A program made the position numbers and the translations under genes. DNA of 5,432 nt. It comes from Rhodoferax sp. UBA5149. GTDB taxonomy: Bacteria > Pseudomonadota > Gammaproteobacteria > Burkholderiales > Burkholderiaceae_C. Below the pieces are notes generated by a model, which ran no database searches, was not told the origin of the DNA, and was given only the letters and a program-made list of their open reading frames with translations. This document shows positions 5,098 to 5,432 of this stretch, piece after piece. The stretch covers positions 413 to 5,844 of the forward strand of contig NZ_DHXT01000082.1 of NCBI RefSeq assembly GCF_002413825.1, in the 5' to 3' direction. Each line of letters begins with the position of its first letter. Position 1 is the stretch's first letter.

Positions 5098-5432
5098 TCA
5101 GTGCTGCAGTTGGGCCTCAAACGTTAGCGGCAGGATGACCCGCTGCTGCATGGCCTCGTCTTGCAGCAATAATTTATCGCCCGTGACCAACACCAAATCG
5201 GTCCGGGTGGCAAGCAAATCCCATAGAAACTGATCGCCCGCATCCGGTGCGATGGGGTTCACCCCTGAGCTGACGGGTGCCAACACAATGGCGTGACGAA
5301 CCATATCCGTCAGGATGGAATCAATCTCTGCCACTGACAGCCCATGGAGCTTGCACAACTTGGGCCGCACCAGCACCGCATGGTATTCGGCCAGCAGCGC
5401 TTCCGACAGCACAAACGGAAATGCGGCAGACA
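5098..5432 (-). CDS. PIN-domain toxin-like protein (VapC-like), 5' end outside the window
   Basis: The minus-strand frame ends at TGA 5100-5098 and is open to the window edge. The GTG at 5412-5410 is internal, because the frame continues upstream through S-A-A-F-P-F into the conserved V-L-S-E-A-L-L-A-E-Y. PIN nuclease features are visible: the Glu of S-E-A-L-L, R-P-K after it, the acidic pair in P-D-A-G-D-Q-F, and L-V-L-V-T-G-D near the C-terminus, where the Asp is a metal ligand. The first catalytic Asp lies off the window. Family knowledge: such proteins (PIN family, COG1569-like) are putative toxins that cleave RNA and are usually paired with a small DNA-binding antitoxin. That partner would lie upstream, beyond the right edge. 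The gene converges on the lipoprotein operon and shares its terminator. Confidence 0.8.
   Translation of the reverse strand, partial: SAAFPFVLSEALLAEYHAVLVRPKLCKLHGLSVAEIDSILTDMVRHAIVLAPVSSGVNPIAPDAGDQFLWDLLATRTDLVLVTGDKLLLQDEAMQQRVILPLTFEAQLQH

Noticed and set aside
5098..5412. PIN gene as a complete 104-residue protein starting at GTG 5412
   Set aside because: The frame continues upstream to the window edge with family-like sequence, and the first catalytic Asp would be missing, so the gene is partial rather than short.

Overview
The window looks like chromosomal DNA of a betaproteobacterium, most likely Burkholderiales/Comamonadaceae (Rhodoferax- or Polaromonas-like). The support is moderately high G+C, a queD-type tail, a phage-type XRE regulator, a CsgG/DUF4810/DUF799 lipoprotein set, and two copies of a short GCTACT...TAGC repeat that I associate from memory with Comamonadaceae. 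The genus is a guess from flavour, not from a search.

Layout. Positions 1-96 hold the 3' end of a probable 6-carboxytetrahydropterin synthase (QueD, preQ0/queuosine pathway). Next, about 129-341 is a decayed C-terminal half of a minimal nucleotidyltransferase of the MNT antitoxin type. A minus-strand XRE-type regulator (529-954) follows, with a terminator-like inverted repeat over its stop codon and a perfect dyad over its start codon. The stretch 963-1357 has no convincing gene but holds several short dyads and a weak, possibly frameshifted small ORF. At 1358-2368 is a Thr/Ser-rich two-domain lipoprotein of unknown function, with a base composition unlike its neighbours.

The core of the window is a tight four-gene operon at 2596-4950: a CsgG-family lipoprotein with an extra C-terminal domain, a small PEGA-like lipoprotein, a DUF4810 lipoprotein, and a DUF799 (GNA1162-like) lipoprotein. 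Start and stop codons overlap at all three junctions (1, 4 and 4 nt). All four proteins have a lipobox and none has Asp at +2, so they probably form or serve an envelope complex on the periplasmic face of the outer membrane. CsgG + DUF4810 + DUF799 is a known conserved trio of unclear function. The PEGA-like protein between CsgG and DUF4810 is the unusual part. A perfect 10-bp inverted repeat 120 bp upstream (2452-2473) is a candidate regulatory site. A strong 12-bp stem terminator (5007-5035) closes the operon and can also serve the convergent gene.

The right edge (5098-5432, minus strand) is a PIN-domain toxin-like gene that runs off the window. Remnants or members of toxin-antitoxin families on both sides, a phage-type regulator and a compositionally odd lipoprotein suggest an accessory region around the lipoprotein operon. 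There are no curli subunit genes, CRISPR arrays, tRNA, rRNA or insertion sequences in view.
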